DNA from: Nitrososphaerota archaeon
GTDB lineage: Archaea > Thermoproteota > Nitrososphaeria > Nitrososphaerales > Nitrosopumilaceae
DNA: 35,047 nucleotides
Direction of reading: 5' to 3'
NCBI GenBank assembly: GCA_028867395.1
Contig: JAGWGO010000001.1
Coordinates: 1 to 35,047 of the forward strand
Below are positions 7,599 through 14,568 of this stretch, piece after piece. Positions within the stretch are counted from its first letter, which is position 1. Each line of letters opens with the position of its first letter. The translations under genes and the position numbers were made by a program. The notes under the pieces are model-generated. The model was given only the letters and a program-made list of their open reading frames with translations, did not search any database and had not been told where the DNA came from.

Positions 7599-7684
7599 CG
7601 GCCGGGGGTGGGATTTGAACCCACGAGACATCACTGCCTTGAGATTCTGAGTCTCACGAAATAGCCTAGCTATCCGACCCGACC
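7599..7684 (-). tRNA. tRNA-Leu (anticodon CAG), imperfect acceptor region
   Basis: The minus strand folds as a class II tRNA. There is a 3-bp D stem (GGA/TTC) with AGCTAGG in its loop. A 5-bp anticodon stem (TGAGA/TCTCA) has loop CTCAGAA, so the anticodon is CAG, which reads CUG Leu codons. A variable arm GGCA-GTGA-TGTC follows, then a T arm GTGGG-TTCAAAT-CCCAC. The acceptor strand GGTCGGG pairs fully with CCCGGCC only if one extra C sits between the T stem and acceptor. Starting one base later leaves a T-C mismatch at the last pair. No CCA is encoded and I see no intron. Confidence 0.8.
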
Positions 7685-7770
7685 GAAATTCTTTGTATCA
7701 GTTAATCATAAAATACTGATCATAGAATCCAATCTGACCCCAAGTTAATCTTTGAAATTTAATTTTGATA

Positions 7771-7896
7771 TCATGATTCCGGCCAGTCTCCGCCGCACTC
7801 GGGGCACCTTCCCCTAAATTCGTTGTATTTTGGCTCCGGTACCACAATAGCATTGTAGCATCCGCATGACTGGCACTGGGTCCTCTCGTAAAACAA
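7771..7896 (-). CDS. 41-residue zinc-ribbon mini-protein
   Basis: It runs from TTG 7896 to TGA 7771-7773. It reads FYERTQCQSCGCYN, then a spacer and GRCPECGGDWPES. CQSC and CPEC, separated by about 20 residues, form a typical zinc ribbon. The start follows the stop codon of the AsnC-like gene by three bases in the same frame, so it is the next gene of that operon. It could also be an extension reached by stop-codon readthrough. No ATG is available in the frame. Confidence 0.5.
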   Translation of the reverse strand: MFYERTQCQSCGCYNAIVVPEPKYNEFRGRCPECGGDWPES

Positions 7897-7899
7897 GTC

Positions 7900-8169
7900 T
7901 TATTCCACCTGCTGTGTGCAGACAAGCGTAGTCGTGCAGCGTACCTCTGGAATCTTTCTTACCTTCAGCGATATCGCATCTCGTAACTCGTCAGGACTGC
8001 TTGCCTGAACAAGTGCCATGATGTCATGTCGACCTATGGTAAGAGTTGATTCCTTTATCTCAGGAAGTGTCCTAATCTCGTCAAGCACGTGTTCTTCGGA
8101 GCCAGACTCGCAGTTTATCATTACATAAGCCCTTGTCCTTGCCTTGTCTAGCTGGAACATCTCAGACAT
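7900..8169 (-). CDS. Stand-alone Lrp/AsnC effector (RAM) domain protein
   Basis: The 89-residue protein matches the AsnC-type ligand-binding alpha-beta sandwich: TRAYVMINCESGSEEHVLD, then IKESTLTIGRHDIMALVQA, then LRDAISLKVRKIPEV and TTTLVC. There is no helix-turn-helix, so it cannot bind DNA alone. Such single-domain proteins are known to form dimers or higher assemblies, and to sense amino acids or act with full-length Lrp proteins. The start is ATG 8169; the second Met at codon 4 is also possible. It is divergent from the 8279 gene, and GATACCA-like elements sit at both starts. A zinc-ribbon mini-gene follows within three bases. Confidence 0.85.
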   Translation of the reverse strand: MSEMFQLDKARTRAYVMINCESGSEEHVLDEIRTLPEIKESTLTIGRHDIMALVQASSPDELRDAISLKVRKIPEVRCTTTLVCTQQVE

Positions 8170-8276
8170 GGTATTCTATGGTATCTATGGAATGTATCCC
8201 AAGCTTGCGATACCAGCTAAGAACTTGCAGTATCAGCTAAACACGTGATATCAATCTTGGACTCGAAGATACCAGA
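8168..8276. promoter_or_regulatory. Divergent control region with GATACCA/TGGTATC repeats
   Basis: TGGTATT (8169-8175) and TGGTATC (8179-8185) lie at the start of the minus-strand AsnC-like gene. Their inverted form GATACCA occurs at 8209-8215 and at 8268-8274, four bases before ATG 8279. In addition TACCAGCTAA (8211-8220) and TATCAGCTAA (8231-8240) are direct repeats exactly 20 bp apart. The arrangement is what an operator for a shared regulator would look like. No regulator is proven. Confidence 0.4.
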
Positions 8277-8278
8277 GT

Positions 8279-8560
8279 ATGGCATCAAAGAACAATGTCA
8301 GGGAGGCTATTGTATCATATGCAATAGAAAAGGCCCTGATTGACTATGGCAACTCGGCACTAGAAGAGGTATACTACAAGCTGTACCACGAGTATGCCCT
8401 GCACTTTGTAGACTGTTACCACAACCCTGAGACGCTGCGAAAGGTCTTTCTTGAGACTTTTGGCGATGCGTACTGCAATATAGTAGAGCTTGTCAGGAAC
8501 CATCTTGGCGAGTATGCAACGCAGGAGCACATTCGCAAGTTTTTGAAGACAATTGAATGA
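8279..8560 (+). CDS. Small helical protein, resembling thaumarchaeal NitrOD5-type domains
   Basis: The 93-residue, all-helical protein reads AIEKALIDYGNSALEEVYYK, then a middle segment ending PETLRKVFLETFGD, and a C-terminal helix NIVELVRNHLGEYATQE. The order (N-terminal helix pair, then a helix with the FG..Y/A..I pattern) resembles the small output-like domains called NitrOD5 in these archaea; this is a memory-based and tentative match. No catalytic residue is evident. The last 90 bp, with the stop codon, are duplicated at 9386-9475 on the far side of the toxin-antitoxin genes. The start ATG 8279 is close behind a possible operator. Confidence 0.75.
   Translation: MASKNNVREAIVSYAIEKALIDYGNSALEEVYYKLYHEYALHFVDCYHNPETLRKVFLETFGDAYCNIVELVRNHLGEYATQEHIRKFLKTIE
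8471..8560 (+). repeat. Duplicated gene 3' end, left copy
   Basis: This codes for CNIVELVRNHLGEYATQEH and the following residues to the stop of the 8279-8560 gene. It matches 9386-9475 with about seven differences in 90 bases, mostly silent. The VapC and AbrB genes lie exactly between the two copies. Similarity ends at the stop codon on one side and just before TGCAATATAG on the other. Confidence 0.85.
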
Positions 8561-8594
8561 GTTTGATTAACCTTCCGAGTGAGAATATCAAGAT

Positions 8595-9008
8595 CTAATG
8601 TCCAACTATCTCAAGCATCCTCTCTACAGTCACTATCTTTATGCTATCAAATTCTCCGAGGTCAAGAATGTGTCTGTCTCCAGATACTATAAAATCTGCC
8701 TTGCCTCCAATTGCAGTAGCAAGTATCAGGTTGTCATCGGGGTCCTCCTCTATTGCATTTATCCCGCGTACAGGCCTGACATACCTGGCCGTATTGTCAA
8801 GTATCTTGACAAAATCTATAATGTCTCTATCTGTGAGATATGGCTGAAACTTTTTTCTCGAGATTACTCGCAAAAACTCAGATCTAATCTTGCCTGACAA
8901 GACGAGATTTAGTTCATTTCCTGCAACCTTGAGCCAGAGATGTCTTGGTTTTCCGTCAGCTATGAGAGCGGAAACTAGGATGTTGATGTCAAAGACTGCT
9001 GTGTGCAT
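8595..9008 (-). CDS. PIN-domain toxin, VapC-like (COG1569 type)
   Basis: The 137-residue PIN-fold ribonuclease carries the acidic metal-binding residues. They are Asp in VFDINILVSAL near residue 7, Glu in SEFLRVI near 44, Asp in EEDPDDN near 90 and Asp in VSGDRHIL near 109. It belongs to the group named putative toxin component, PIN family. Such proteins cleave RNA and are held in check by a partner. The partner is the AbrB-type gene 14 bp upstream on the same strand, so the order is antitoxin then toxin. Length is normal and the gene looks intact. The pair is flanked by a duplicated piece of the neighbouring gene. Confidence 0.88.
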   Translation of the reverse strand: MHTAVFDINILVSALIADGKPRHLWLKVAGNELNLVLSGKIRSEFLRVISRKKFQPYLTDRDIIDFVKILDNTARYVRPVRGINAIEEDPDDNLILATAIGGKADFIVSGDRHILDLGEFDSIKIVTVERMLEIVGH

Positions 9009-9022
9009 GCCTGAAAACCCTT

Positions 9023-9310
9023 CTAGTGCTTTTTCTTCTCTGACCTGTACTGTTCAATCTCGCTTAGGATCTCTTCTTCACTAATTTTGCCGTATTTGGC
9101 AGTCCTTGCATCAACCCTTTTGTAGAGTGCCTTGAGATCCTTCAGTGCGTCTGGCATCTTCATCCTCTTCATGATGACGGTGTCCTTGTAGCCGTATACC
9201 AAGAGCTTTGTCTTGGGCTTGAGTCCCAGCTTTTTCCTCAATGATTGAGGTATTACCACCTGACCCTTTCCACTCACTACCGTTATGTCTTCTTCCTCAT
9301 GTTGCGTCAT
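9023..9310 (-). CDS. AbrB/MazE-type antitoxin
   Basis: The 95-residue protein has the swapped-hairpin (SpoVT-AbrB) DNA-binding domain at residues 8-50: ITVVSGKGQVVIPQSLRKKL with GLKPKTKLLVYGY. A helical, charged C-terminal tail (KDLKALYKRVDARTAKYGK) follows and would wrap around the PIN toxin. It would bind its own promoter and neutralise the toxin. The start is ATG 9310. It precedes the toxin gene by 14 bp. Some autoregulatory site should lie at 9311-9360, but I see no clear palindrome there. Confidence 0.88.
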   Translation of the reverse strand: MTQHEEEDITVVSGKGQVVIPQSLRKKLGLKPKTKLLVYGYKDTVIMKRMKMPDALKDLKALYKRVDARTAKYGKISEEEILSEIEQYRSEKKKH

Positions 9311-9385
9311 GTGTATATTCTTACTTTCTTACTTTACATAGATAACCGTTGCGGCAATGGGCTTTTTGGGATGCCTGTAAACGCC

Positions 9386-9475
9386 TGCTGCAATATAGTA
9401 GAGCTTGTCAGGAACCATCTTGGCGAGTATGCGACACAGGAGCACATACGCAAGTCTTTGAAGACGATCGAATGA
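9386..9475 (+). pseudogene. Duplicated gene 3' end, right copy (orphan tail)
   Basis: This is a copy of the last 29 codons and stop of the 8279-8560 gene (CNIVELVRNHLGEYATQEH, then IRKSLKTIE). The frame is intact, but the upstream part of that gene is missing. The preceding bases (about 9350-9385) do not resemble it. The copy is probably silent. Confidence 0.8.
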
Positions 9476-9537
9476 CCCATTTGAGTATTCATAGGGTCTA
9501 CAATTCCTTCCACGATGCTTTATCACACCTTGAATAG
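9472..9537 (+). other. Possible second orphan gene tail
   Basis: An ATG overlapping the stop of the duplicated tail (ATGA) opens a 21-residue frame, THLSIHRVYNSFHDALSHLE, ending at a TAG. The pattern of an aromatic strand followed by a short DAL..L helix looks like the natural C-terminus of a protein rather than random sequence, but it is too short to identify. Confidence 0.25.
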
Positions 9538-9570
9538 GGCAATTGTACTCGTGCCAGAATTCTAGTTAAC

Positions 9571-9776
9571 AATTCTCCCGAGAGCAAGATGTCTGGTGCA
9601 TGCTCCCGGGGCAACCCCATCTGTTGGTAAGAGAAATCAGGTTGCATGTCTTGTCGGGGCTTTCCTGCTCAAAAAGATACCTATGTGGAGTTTTGTGCAC
9701 CGGCAAAAATTATCAATAAAGAAACATCTGATAAGAATCTGGCAAAAATAATTGCTTAAAACAAAATTTTTACGTT
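9571..9776. repeat. Noncoding repeat, copy B
   Basis: This fills most of the gene-free stretch 9538-9849. The first stem (9577-9586 with 9601-9610) has loop AGATGTCTGGTGCA, nearly identical to copy A. Two base pairs in the stem are changed on both sides relative to copy A, and one becomes A-C, which would be G-U on the minus strand. The second stem, CTGTT with ATCAG, keeps the loop GGTAAGAGAA. The A+T-rich arm (about 9690-9776) shares CAAAAATAATTGCT and AAAACAAAATTTTTAC with copy A. It lies upstream of the glycoside hydrolase gene. Confidence 0.7.
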
Positions 9777-9849
9777 CCAATTTATAGCAGGGATGGAGGT
9801 GTCCGGTATTTACTAAATCGTTTAATACTAAAGCGCCATCTAAATTCTA

Positions 9850-10913
9850 TTGTCGTTTCAGGCAGGCTCTAGGTTTCTTGTCGGAATAAACAACGGTTGG
9901 TTTGCAGGACAGTACGACCATGACCTGGGATACAACCAGTTCTCAGTCATTCGGCTGTATGACAACCCAATACCTGACCCGTCCCTTCCTGATCCAAGTC
10001 CTGCCAAGCCATACATATCAAGTAATCCAGGAGACGTGACAAGCTTTTTTCAGAATGTACAATCTGCACAAAAAAACTTGGCCGTGGTTCGCGTCTGGGC
10101 ATTTGAGAGGTTTGAAGGTTTGCAGTTTGACAACAGCTACAACGTGACAGGACTTGACGCCGAGTTCTTGGCAAACCTTGGAAAGGTGCTTGATGCCGCA
10201 AATGCAAACGGTGTGCAGGTATACCTGTGCCTCTTTGATTTCTGGGCAGTATATGGTCCCCCCCGCAGGACATTGTAAACGCGGGCAAGACTTTGGACTA
10301 TACAAACCTGCAGGGTACCTGGAAGAAGATAATCAAGTCTCTTTTCAAAGACTCTGCGGCACTTGCCAAGTTTACATCAAACGCGCTTGTACCTCTGGTA
10401 AACCAGGTTGGGTCGCATCCCGAAATATTTGCAATCGACCTCATAAACGAGCCAGAGTGCCTGATGCAGAAAGACACCATGGTTTTTTCTGATATTCAAA
10501 ACTTTATCGCACAATGTTCAAGCTCGATCAGATCTGCAAACTCTTCAGTCAAGATATCTTGCGGTTTTATGGACTATAACACGGCAAAGAGCAACTCCGG
10601 CTCGCTTGCGCAGTACCTGGACTTTTTTGACTTTCATGTGTACAACACGGACGGATCCCTTGTAGCCTATTCCCAGTCGGACTTTGCGGGCAAGCCGTGC
10701 ATAGTTGGCGAGTGCGGCTATCCTGAGGGAAATGTTCCGTATGACGCGACAAGGGAGGTTCCGGTTGCGCAGACATTTCTTTCAAACGCATCACAGCTTG
10801 GGTATGGAGGATGCCTCTTGTGGTATACCGATTACACAAACAGGGACAGAACAGAGATATCTTGGCAGAAATCAAACCTCGCTGCATACGAAGCATATCG
10901 GTTTGAGTGGTAG
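9850..10913 (+). pseudogene. GH5-like glycoside hydrolase, frameshifted, with a borrowed C-terminal tail
   Basis: The first part (TTG 9850 to about 10265) has FLVGINNGWFAG, VVRVWAFERFEG and a strand ending VYLCLFDFWAVYG. The second part, in another frame, continues DIVNAGKTLDY, then FAIDLINEPE with the acid/base Glu, and VGECGYPEG with the nucleophile Glu. This is the clan GH-A barrel of the mannanase/cellulase type (GH5-like). The frames join if the run of seven C at about 10258-10264 had eight. The natural end seems to be LLWYTDYTN. After it the last 22 residues are the YEAYRFEW tail of the gene at 6012-6803. There is no signal peptide. A TATA-like TTTAATA (about 9823) supports the TTG start. 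A sequencing error in the C run is an alternative. Confidence 0.75.
10845..10913 (+). repeat. Gene-tail repeat, copy 3
   Basis: These 69 bp end SWQKSNLAAYEAYRFEW and a stop, fused in frame to the glycoside hydrolase. About 80% of the bases match copy 1 at 6735-6803 by eye. The bases after the stop (GTCAAAGTCTAAAACGTTATG) resemble those after copy 2, not copy 1. Confidence 0.75.
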
Positions 10914-11040
10914 GTCAAAGTCTAAAACGTTATGGACGGATTGGATAGAGATCTTACGTGTTCATATTGTAGCAAGATAAGAGATTTGTTCTCAGTATTG
11001 GGATACAGATCTCCTTAACACATGACAAGAAGAAAAAGAA

Positions 11041-11126
11041 TTTCATTTTTTGTGTTCATAAAAATTATCATAAAAAAATATCTGATGATAATCTGACAGA
11101 AATATTTGGATAAAACAAAAATTTCT
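11041..11126. repeat. Noncoding repeat, copy C (A+T-rich arm only)
   Basis: CATAAAAATTATCATAAAAA, then ATCTGATGATAATCTG and AAAACAAAAATTTC align with the A+T-rich arms of copies A and B. The two hairpins of A and B are absent from the adjoining 10914-11040. That stretch otherwise holds only a 28-codon frame with a CSYC pair (about 10931-11017), which I cannot support as a gene. Confidence 0.55.
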
Positions 11127-11200
11127 ATATCGGATTCTGACTTGCTCTCTTTTGTAATTGTTAAACTACAAAGGACAAAGCCAAATCTGTTCATTGTGTC

Positions 11201-14200
11201 CTACCCGAATTTCTTTTGTGCAAACTTGGCTATTTGTAAGACTAGTTTTGCTGTCAGTATGGCCGAGACTGCTAGTATTGTTAAGACCAGAAATGAGGTT
11301 GACGCCGTCAACAAGTAGTTGTTATCATTCAGTAATGCTATCGTAACGATTATCAAAATCGCAGGTAATGGTGTCAATGCTACTTTGTAGTTGAATCTAC
11401 TCTTACGCACTTGTCTTACTAACAGTGCAAATGGTGATAGATACACGCTGCCAATTAGCGTGCATGCAAGTATGCCGTAGGAAAGTATGCCCAATTCTCC
11501 GTTGACATAGTTGTAAGGCTTTTCAGAATATTCTAATATGTAGAGCATGGGATAGATAGAAAACTTTACTGTTTGCTGGAACCAAGGATTTTGTATCTCG
11601 TACGATGAAATCGGCTCACTGGCCGAGAAATACAAAGGATTGAATACCTTCATAAAATCTGCACCAACCCTTGTAGAGTCTATAGAATTGTCTCTGAAAT
11701 CTTTTATTGATTGCAATTGCGAAGTTGGTTCTTTGTGGTCTGCCAAGTCTCCTCCAAAGGCAGCTGATGCTCCACAAATGCCAGAATTAGGAGTGGTAAC
11801 GCTAAGAACGTCTGACGGCTTGGATGTCGTTCCAGTAGCATTGATGGATGATACGCGATAAGCATAGGCGGTACTTCCTGAAACGCTTGCATCAGAGTAT
11901 GAAGTAGAGCTAGTGTTTGATAATATGATCCAATGACCACCGTTAGTTGACCTTTCTATCATATATCCTGTAATCTGTGAATAAAGACATGAGGAGGGTT
12001 GATTCCATGAAAGGCTTACATCGGAGCTTGTTAGACTGGTGTACCCAAGTCCTGATGGAGGATAGACAAGGTGGACTGATCTCATCTCTGGAGAGATTCC
12101 TCCATCTTGTTGATTACAATTGTTTTGGCTAAACGCTGCGATAAATAACGTCGAATTGGGATTCCGTAATGGGTCGTTTGATGGCACAAAAGTATAGCCA
12201 GATGCAAGCCAGCCGCAGTCATTTTCAAGAGGCCTGATCCGTACATAATCTCCAAAATCAGGAGCATCCTTCCTTGAACTCATTAAGGTATCATAAGGCA
12301 CCCATGGAATGTCAGAGGTGCTGGTATAATTCTCCAAAGTCGCGCTGTCGACTATCCCGATATTTGCTACCGGTCCCGCGGTTCCATTATTATATGCTAT
12401 CCACCCAAGTCCGTGGGAAGTCGGATACGAGTTTGCATACATCCATGGAGTGGAACTGCTTGCCATGTATGGGTTGCCTATGTAAGTCAGGTTATCTGCA
12501 TAGAACATTGCAGCGTTAACAAAAGGATAGGAAAGACCTGCTGTTGAGTTGGGATACGCATTCCAAAAGAATCCTATACGGTTTCCAACCTGCCATCCAT
12601 TCAATACTCTGGTGTCAGCACCTCCGCACCAGTTATCATGGCTGCAATTCATGGGTTGGCTTGATTGTGAGACCCAAGGATCTATTTTTACAAGGGTGGG
12701 CTGTGCAGTATTATCACTGTTGTACCACCTCAATATTGTTAGGTGGGTATTGTTATTTGTCTGAGTTGCAAAGAACATTGGATCGCTTGCCCCTTGAACT
12801 GGAGCAGTCGTATAATTTGCATCGCTTATGATGCTAAAATCTATCTGAGGGTTTACTGCAGGATCTTCTAATTGAGTCGGATCTATCCGCATGATTACAT
12901 TATCAACCCTATTTGATGCACTTGAGGAAGAAATTTCGACATTTGCGGTAACAAACAAAAATTTGTCTGTTATTGCAAGCTGTGGGTATTCCCACCAAGC
13001 AGGCTGTCCAGTCCAATCTGTAAAGTTGCTGATTGCAATATCAATAGACCGCCAATTTTGTAGATCTTTTGAGACTGACAGTCTTACCTTTTCATTTGCA
13101 AGATTCCAACCAGGATCTGGGGCAGTCATCTGTTCCCAGATGAAAATTTGGTGTTTTGGGTCGTAAATTACATCTTGGTCGATACAAGGATTGGAGACGT
13201 AATTAGTTGATAACTTGGACATGTACTTCCAAGTTGTTCCATTATCTGTAGATATGGCATTGTCTACATTGGTTGTGTAAAATATGAAAGAGCCATTTGT
13301 TGCAACCGCAGGTTCCAACTTTGATTCTCCGACAAAGCTTGTCTTGAACGGAATTTTTTTGTTTAGAGTTTTAATAGGTGATGTAGGAAGTATAGGCATT
13401 TCATGTCTGGGAGTTGACTCTATGTGAAGGGAACGTATAGCAAAGTTATCCATATAATGCAGTGCGTGAGGAATTGAAAAATTCACCATGCGTGTCATTT
13501 TTTCGGGGATGTCAATTGCATCAATTTTTGCATCTAATACTCTTAGTTCAGAAAAGGACAATACCGGAGGGGTGTTTTGAAATATGGCATGAAAACTGTG
13601 AACTGTATAAGGCTGTGATCTTTCTGCTGTCATACGCATTCCAATAAATGAATTTGATGTCAGAGTCATTTGAGAAGGAAGAACAAACGGGCCTGTTGGT
13701 GTGGGTATGGTTCTATCCTCATAGGAGGCAGTAACAGTATCCACCTCTGAGACATGTAGCTTGTTGCCAAACGAGTTTGATTTTGTAAAGTAGACAATTC
13801 CCTGGAAGATGCCAGAACCTGCTGAAGTCTCTGTCACCATGACCTGTACACCATGAGGGTCGGTGTTAGACCAGACCTTTATCGGAAAAGAGTTGACAAG
13901 TTTTGGGTAAAGTGACATGTCTGGGTCTACAACCTGTATTACTCCCTGACTCCCATGAGAATAGCTAGAGTGCAACCAAGATATCTCGCCTATGTTCCAT
14001 CGTATCACAGATGATCCTGTGACAACTTGGTTTGTCCCCGCATGAAATGATACGGATATGTCATCATTTCCTTCTGCGGGAAGCAGTCCGTCTGTGGGAC
14101 CCGTGCCGCTTGGACCCTGACCTGACGGCTTGAATTGGCTGCCATAGATGCTAAAGTCCCTTGCAGTCGGATCTCCTGTAAGGATAACATAACCCGTAAA

Positions 14201-14542
14201 GACTCCTGTGTTAAGACCGGACTCGACAAGTTTGTAATTGGTAATAGTGTGGTTTCTTGTAGCTACTGTAACCATAACGGAATCAATCGCATTGTGGTTG
14301 GTATTGTTTGCCGGAGCATTTACAGTGATGTATACTCGATCAGTCCAAGAGTATACACTCTGGTCTAGTTTTACTGTTGCAGAAGGCGATCCAAAGGCTT
14401 CTTGATATGAAAACCCAACGTTCGTCTCTGAATTATTGTTTGGAGTTATCCATGAAAACGTGTCAGAGACAAGAGGCGAAAAAATAAAGAGCGCAAAAAC
14501 AATTGAGGCAAGGTAAAATAGTCTTAAACTCTTCGAGTGCAA
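11201..14542 (-). CDS. Very large secreted, membrane-anchored multidomain surface protein
   Basis: The 1113-residue protein has an N-terminal signal peptide (LRLFYLASIVFALFIFSPLV). Beta-sandwich repeats with the motif VESGLNTGVFTG and VTETSAGSGIFQG (residues about 50-290) are of the type seen in thaumarchaeal surface proteins. A central region of about 400-830 with STDNGTTWKYMS and similar strands looks like a sialidase-type beta-propeller. A fibronectin type III domain (about 845-935, ITGYMIERSTNGGHW) follows. The C-terminus has two to three membrane segments ending in a basic tail. The start is a TTG (14542) with TTTTAAAAATAG about 20 nt upstream. It probably binds or displays something at the cell surface; no enzyme motif is certain. 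The upstream protease gene is close but separately promoted. Confidence 0.85.
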   Translation of the reverse strand: MHSKSLRLFYLASIVFALFIFSPLVSDTFSWITPNNNSETNVGFSYQEAFGSPSATVKLDQSVYSWTDRVYITVNAPANNTNHNAIDSVMVTVATRNHTITNYKLVESGLNTGVFTGYVILTGDPTARDFSIYGSQFKPSGQGPSGTGPTDGLLPAEGNDDISVSFHAGTNQVVTGSSVIRWNIGEISWLHSSYSHGSQGVIQVVDPDMSLYPKLVNSFPIKVWSNTDPHGVQVMVTETSAGSGIFQGIVYFTKSNSFGNKLHVSEVDTVTASYEDRTIPTPTGPFVLPSQMTLTSNSFIGMRMTAERSQPYTVHSFHAIFQNTPPVLSFSELRVLDAKIDAIDIPEKMTRMVNFSIPHALHYMDNFAIRSLHIESTPRHEMPILPTSPIKTLNKKIPFKTSFVGESKLEPAVATNGSFIFYTTNVDNAISTDNGTTWKYMSKLSTNYVSNPCIDQDVIYDPKHQIFIWEQMTAPDPGWNLANEKVRLSVSKDLQNWRSIDIAISNFTDWTGQPAWWEYPQLAITDKFLFVTANVEISSSSASNRVDNVIMRIDPTQLEDPAVNPQIDFSIISDANYTTAPVQGASDPMFFATQTNNNTHLTILRWYNSDNTAQPTLVKIDPWVSQSSQPMNCSHDNWCGGADTRVLNGWQVGNRIGFFWNAYPNSTAGLSYPFVNAAMFYADNLTYIGNPYMASSSTPWMYANSYPTSHGLGWIAYNNGTAGPVANIGIVDSATLENYTSTSDIPWVPYDTLMSSRKDAPDFGDYVRIRPLENDCGWLASGYTFVPSNDPLRNPNSTLFIAAFSQNNCNQQDGGISPEMRSVHLVYPPSGLGYTSLTSSDVSLSWNQPSSCLYSQITGYMIERSTNGGHWIILSNTSSTSYSDASVSGSTAYAYRVSSINATGTTSKPSDVLSVTTPNSGICGASAAFGGDLADHKEPTSQLQSIKDFRDNSIDSTRVGADFMKVFNPLYFSASEPISSYEIQNPWFQQTVKFSIYPMLYILEYSEKPYNYVNGELGILSYGILACTLIGSVYLSPFALLVRQVRKSRFNYKVALTPLPAILIIVTIALLNDNNYLLTASTSFLVLTILAVSAILTAKLVLQIAKFAQKKFG

Positions 14543-14555
14543 CTCGCCTCACAAA

Positions 14556-14567
14556 CTATTTTTAAAA
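14556..14567 (-). promoter_or_regulatory. TATA box of the 14542 gene
   Basis: On the minus strand the A+T-rich GATTTTAAAAATAG lies in the 26-bp gap after the protease stop codon. It is centred about 20-24 nt before the TTG start, which supports that start and a leaderless mRNA. Confidence 0.5.
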
Positions 14568-14568
14568 T

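Noticed and set aside
10931..11017. A 28-codon frame with a CSYC pair after the glycoside hydrolase
   Set aside because: It has only one Cys pair, no promoter and no conserved neighbour. Too weak to call a gene.
11640..14368. Several 60-95-codon plus-strand frames inside the 1113-residue surface protein gene
   Set aside because: They are antisense shadows of a gene with a clear signal peptide, domains and membrane anchor.
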